8,920 bases of DNA. It comes from Sphingopyxis sp. GTDB taxonomy: Bacteria > Pseudomonadota > Alphaproteobacteria > Sphingomonadales > Sphingomonadaceae. The position numbers and the translations under genes are program-made. Each line of letters opens with the position of its first letter. Position 1 is the stretch's first letter. The stretch spans positions 1 to 8,920 of the forward strand of contig NZ_JADIZJ010000017.1 of the NCBI RefSeq assembly GCF_016704835.1. The letters run 5' to 3'. Positions 6,227 through 8,920 of the stretch are shown one piece after another. The notes under the pieces are model-generated. The model made no database searches. It was not told where the DNA came from and saw only the letters and a list, made by a program, of their open reading frames with translations.

Positions 6227-8821
6227 TCTGCCGCCTCCGCGAGTTCACCTTCGGCAAAGTCGGGCGCGCCGGGCTCGGCAGGCACGAAATCGGGAAAGGC
6301 GACCCGCTCGATCGCATCGGGGAGCGCGAGCCCTCCCCGCACCTTCTCCTCGATCTCGGAAAGACCCGCGGGCTCGAGGAGTAGAGCGTTGCCGAATAGG
6401 ATCGAGCACCAGTCGTCCGACCGCGAGGGTCTCCGGCCTTGATCAGGACGTCGGAATATTCGGTGCCGTTGCGTTTTAGCGAGCGCAGCAGGCTTTCGGT
6501 ATAGTGGTCCATCTCGAAGCGCTGATGCTTGGCGAGATCGTTGATCGTCTCCTCTTTCTGCTGGAGGACGATCGACCAGTCCGAGTTCTCGAGCGCGGCG
6601 AGCGAGCCTTCCGACTTGTAGAAGTCATTGAGAGACTGGGTGGCGGTGATGAGCGAGCCGCCATACTTGCGGCAGGTGCGCGCATAAGTCTCGATCGCCT
6701 GGCCCATCTGCCCGCCGCCCAGCAGCTGCCAGGCCTCATCGATCATGGTGAGCTTGGGCACCGAGCGGTCGAGATCGCGCATCACCCGGAGCGTCAGGAA
6801 CATGAGCGCGGTCAGCGCCACCGAGCGCAGTTCGGGCTTCGAGGAGAGATCGGAGAGCTCGAACACCGTGAGCCCGGCCGAAAGATCGATCGAGCAGGCG
6901 CCTTCGAAGAAGCGGCCAGGTGCCGCCGGTGAGGAACGGCGACATGGCGTCGGCCAGATCGCCGGCATAGGGCGATGGCAGTGCGCGCAGCGCCGCAGCG
7001 ACATCATCGATCGTGCCCGCGCGCTGCTTGTCGCGCCAGACCGTGCTCACCGCAGAATCAATCAGCCCGCGCTCGGTATCGGACAGCCGGTCCTGCTGGC
7101 GCGCCATTTGCCCGACGATCGATTTGAGCATGGCGAGGCATTCGACCTCGTAGTCCTCGCCGTCCTCGTCGCTCGCGAGGGCCTCGCCGTCGATCATGTC
7201 GAAGGGATTGAGCGAGAAGCCCGAGGAAAGCTTGAACTCGACGAAGGCACCGCCGAAGGCCTTGACCATGTGTTCGAACGAGCGGCCGTCGTAGATCACG
7301 ATGACCTTGGCCCCCGCCCCCGACATCGCGGAGCAGACGTCCTGCAGGAACACCGACTTGCCCGATCCCGACTTGCCGAACACCGCGACGTTGTGGTTGC
7401 CCGCCGCGTTCTGGAACGGCGACCAGAAGAACGGCTGCCCGCGCCTCCCGATCAGCAGGACGTGGGGATATGCCCCGGTGTGCTCTGCCCTGAAGCGGCG
7501 CAATCGAGGCTGCGGTCGTGGTCAGCATGGTCTTGAAGCGCTTCATGCGCTTGAGGTCAGCGGAAAGCCCGTTGGGAAGCGACAGCGGCATCGCTGCGAG
7601 CAGACCCATGACCTGGAGGTAACGCTCGTCGATGAGGTCCCACCCGCAGGCCTTTGCAGACCGATTTCACCATGCGCTCGTTGATGTCGCCCTTTGCCGA
7701 GTGGCGAGAGCGCGCCGACGCCGTAATAGACCTGCGCAAGCTTGCGGCCCTGGCGTGATCCTCGGCCCGCACATATTGCCATTCGTCGCGCTGTTCGGAG
7801 AGCTGGGGCAGGAAGCGGGCCGAGCGGCTGTCGGCGAGGCTGGTGGTGCGCATGACCTTGAGCCCGGCGCGCGAGGCGACCGCCTCCTCGTCCTGGTAGA
7901 CCAGCCCGAGCACGGTCATGACGTTGCAGCCAAAGCGCAGCTTGTCGTTGATGACATCGCCGATGATCTTCTGGACGTCCCACGGCGCCCATTGCTTGGG
8001 CAGGTTGCGCACCGAGAAGAAGCGCCAGTCGAACTTGTCGGGCACGACCTCGCCGATGACAGGTGCGCCGTCCTGACGCTCGCCAGTAGGGCGAAAGCGC
8101 TCGGTATGGAGCACGATCCGGTCGGGGGTGACCTGCGTTTCGAGATCGCGCCGCACGCACTGGACGTTGATCGGATCGAGCTCGGAATAGTGCTCGGGCT
8201 TGTCGGCATTATCGACCGCCGGGCAGAGAAAATCGTCGAGGAAGGCGATCAGCTCGACCGGGCTCATGTCGCGCGCCGGGATCGACAGCGCCTGCAGTGT
8301 GCCCATGAGGCTCTCGCGCACCGTAACGAGCGTGTCGGCGCCGATCGGGCCGCTGAGCCGAGCACCGATCGAAAGGATCACGGGGCTGCGCAGATAGAAC
8401 GGCGCATCACGCGAGATCGACATCCAGGCTGCCCGGCGCAGCCAGCGCGCGCGGTGCATTGCCGCGCGGCCATAGACGCCCTTGGCGACCACGCGCGGCA
8501 TGACCCAATCGGCGATGCGCTCGCCGACCGAGGGCTTTGGCCAGTGGATCAGCTGATCTCGCAGCCCGATGGCACGGCATCGGAAGGAAACTGGGTGAGA
8601 AGCTCGCCGCTGCGCTCGTCGGCGCCCATCATCGGGGCCAGCTCGAGAATGAACCCGACTGAGTCAGTATTGATGAACATGCGGCTTTTCTTGTCGAAGC
8701 TGCGATAGGGCAGCCAGTTCGACAGCATCGGTGCGCCGAGCACCGGGCGTGTCGCCTCGGGATGCGCGCTTTCGCCGAACAGCATGTCGAGGAACCTGTC
8801 CCAGAACCCGCGCGAGGCCAT
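6223..8821 (-). CDS. traC: TraC, type-F conjugation pilus assembly ATPase (frame-broken)
   Basis: TraC is the VirB4-family ATPase that energises pilus assembly at the inner-membrane base of the secretion channel. ATG 8821 is preceded by GAGGAG at 8831-8836. The span equals about 866 codons, close to F TraC (875 aa). The N-terminal domain begins MASRGFWDRFLDMLFGES and continues through SRMFINTDSVGFILELAP and QLIHWPKPSVGERIGDWVMP. Walker A is GKSGSGKS at 7354-7377 (about residue 481). Walker B is LTMIDEAW at 6729-6752. The downstream segments TATQSLNDFYKS and NSDWSIVLQQKEETINDLA are typical of the VirB4/TraC C-terminal domain. Seven frame breaks: 8555-8567, 7748-7755, 7690-7692, 7653-7655, 7486, 6916-6921 and 6420-6423. 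In the last piece the frame reads SDDWCSILFGNALLLEPAGL and ends GELAEAAE. All motifs needed for ATP binding are present. Confidence 0.95.
6234..6238 (-). promoter_or_regulatory. Ribosome binding site of the 119-aa gene
   Basis: GGAGG lies 7 bases before ATG 6226, inside the last codons of traC. It supports the reality of this unrecognised gene. Confidence 0.7.
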
Positions 8822-8827
8822 AGTCGT

Positions 8828-8920
8828 TTACTCCTCGACCTTGGCTGGGAAGGCCGCCGGGCCATTGGCTGGTTTCGCGGCCGCCGGAGCAGCACTGGCC
8901 GCCGAAGTGGGCACCGGGGC
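8828..8920 (-). CDS. C-terminal tail of upstream tra gene, possibly TraV (partial)
   Basis: A reading frame enters from the right edge and ends at TAA 8828-8830, six bases before the traC ATG. The visible 30 residues are Ala/Pro-rich and end in PAAFPAKVEE. Such a low-complexity tail has no diagnostic motif. In F-type operons traV, the outer-membrane lipoprotein of the channel, usually sits directly before traC, so TraV is the likeliest identity. This rests on gene order alone. The GAGGAG codons at its end double as the traC ribosome binding site. Confidence 0.45.
   Translation of the reverse strand, partial: APVPTSAASAAPAAAKPANGPAAFPAKVEE
8831..8836 (-). promoter_or_regulatory. Ribosome binding site of traC
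   Basis: GAGGAG ends 9 bases before ATG 8821 and is formed by the last two sense codons (Glu-Glu) of the upstream gene. It supports the chosen traC start and suggests coupled translation. Confidence 0.75.

Noticed and set aside
5697..7007. Single 436-aa minus-strand frame across the traC end, 119-aa gene and trbI
   Set aside because: Only the first ~195 residues, up to about 6421, are TraC sequence; the rest is out of frame with traC, the 119-aa gene and trbI.
7690..7692. Programmed ribosomal frameshifting as an explanation for traC breaks
   Set aside because: Seven breaks in both directions, with no slippery heptamer or shared context, and similar breaks in five other genes.
7632..8708. 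358-aa plus-strand open frame opposite traC
   Set aside because: Antisense shadow produced by high third-position GC; the minus strand carries clear TraC motifs and this frame shows no recognisable domain or ribosome binding site.
1..8920. Decayed, non-functional transfer operon
   Set aside because: Conserved motifs, overlaps and ribosome binding sites are all preserved; only single-base indels are seen. Not excluded without read data.

Overview
The window is one continuous piece of an F-type (MPF-F) conjugative type IV secretion operon. Every recognisable gene is on the minus strand, so transcription runs from 8920 towards 1. The order is: tail of an upstream gene (probably traV), traC, a 119-aa membrane protein, trbI, a TraF-like S26 signal peptidase, traW, an 88-aa membrane protein, traU, trbC, traN (running off the left edge). 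This matches the F-plasmid order traV-traC-trbI-traW-traU-trbC-traN, with three extra genes inserted. High GC, strong third-position GC and this version of the F operon (TraF peptidase between trbI and traW) suggest an alphaproteobacterial plasmid or integrative element, possibly sphingomonad. That host guess is inference from general knowledge, not from a search.

The genes are packed with essentially no spacers. Most junctions overlap (ATGA, GTGA or longer overlaps), several with clear Shine-Dalgarno sequences inside the preceding gene. No promoter, terminator, tRNA, rRNA, IS element, repeat array or CRISPR was seen, and there is no gene-free stretch over 300 bases.

Together the genes encode the pilus assembly ATPase (TraC), periplasmic pilus assembly proteins (TrbI, TraW, TraU, TrbC), a membrane peptidase likely to process the pilin or other exported components (TraF), and the outer-membrane mating-pair stabilisation protein (TraN). 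The two extra small membrane proteins have no assigned role.

The main oddity is sequence quality. traC, trbI, traF, traU, trbC and traN are each broken by several single-base frame changes, more than 30 in all, many in short G, C or A runs. After each change the family sequence resumes in another frame. This looks like uncorrected indel error in an assembly rather than gene decay. Coordinates below span the reconstructed genes, so no single open reading frame covers them. I found no convincing new biological system. The best candidates for follow-up are the two small membrane proteins and the TraF-type peptidase embedded in an F-type operon.
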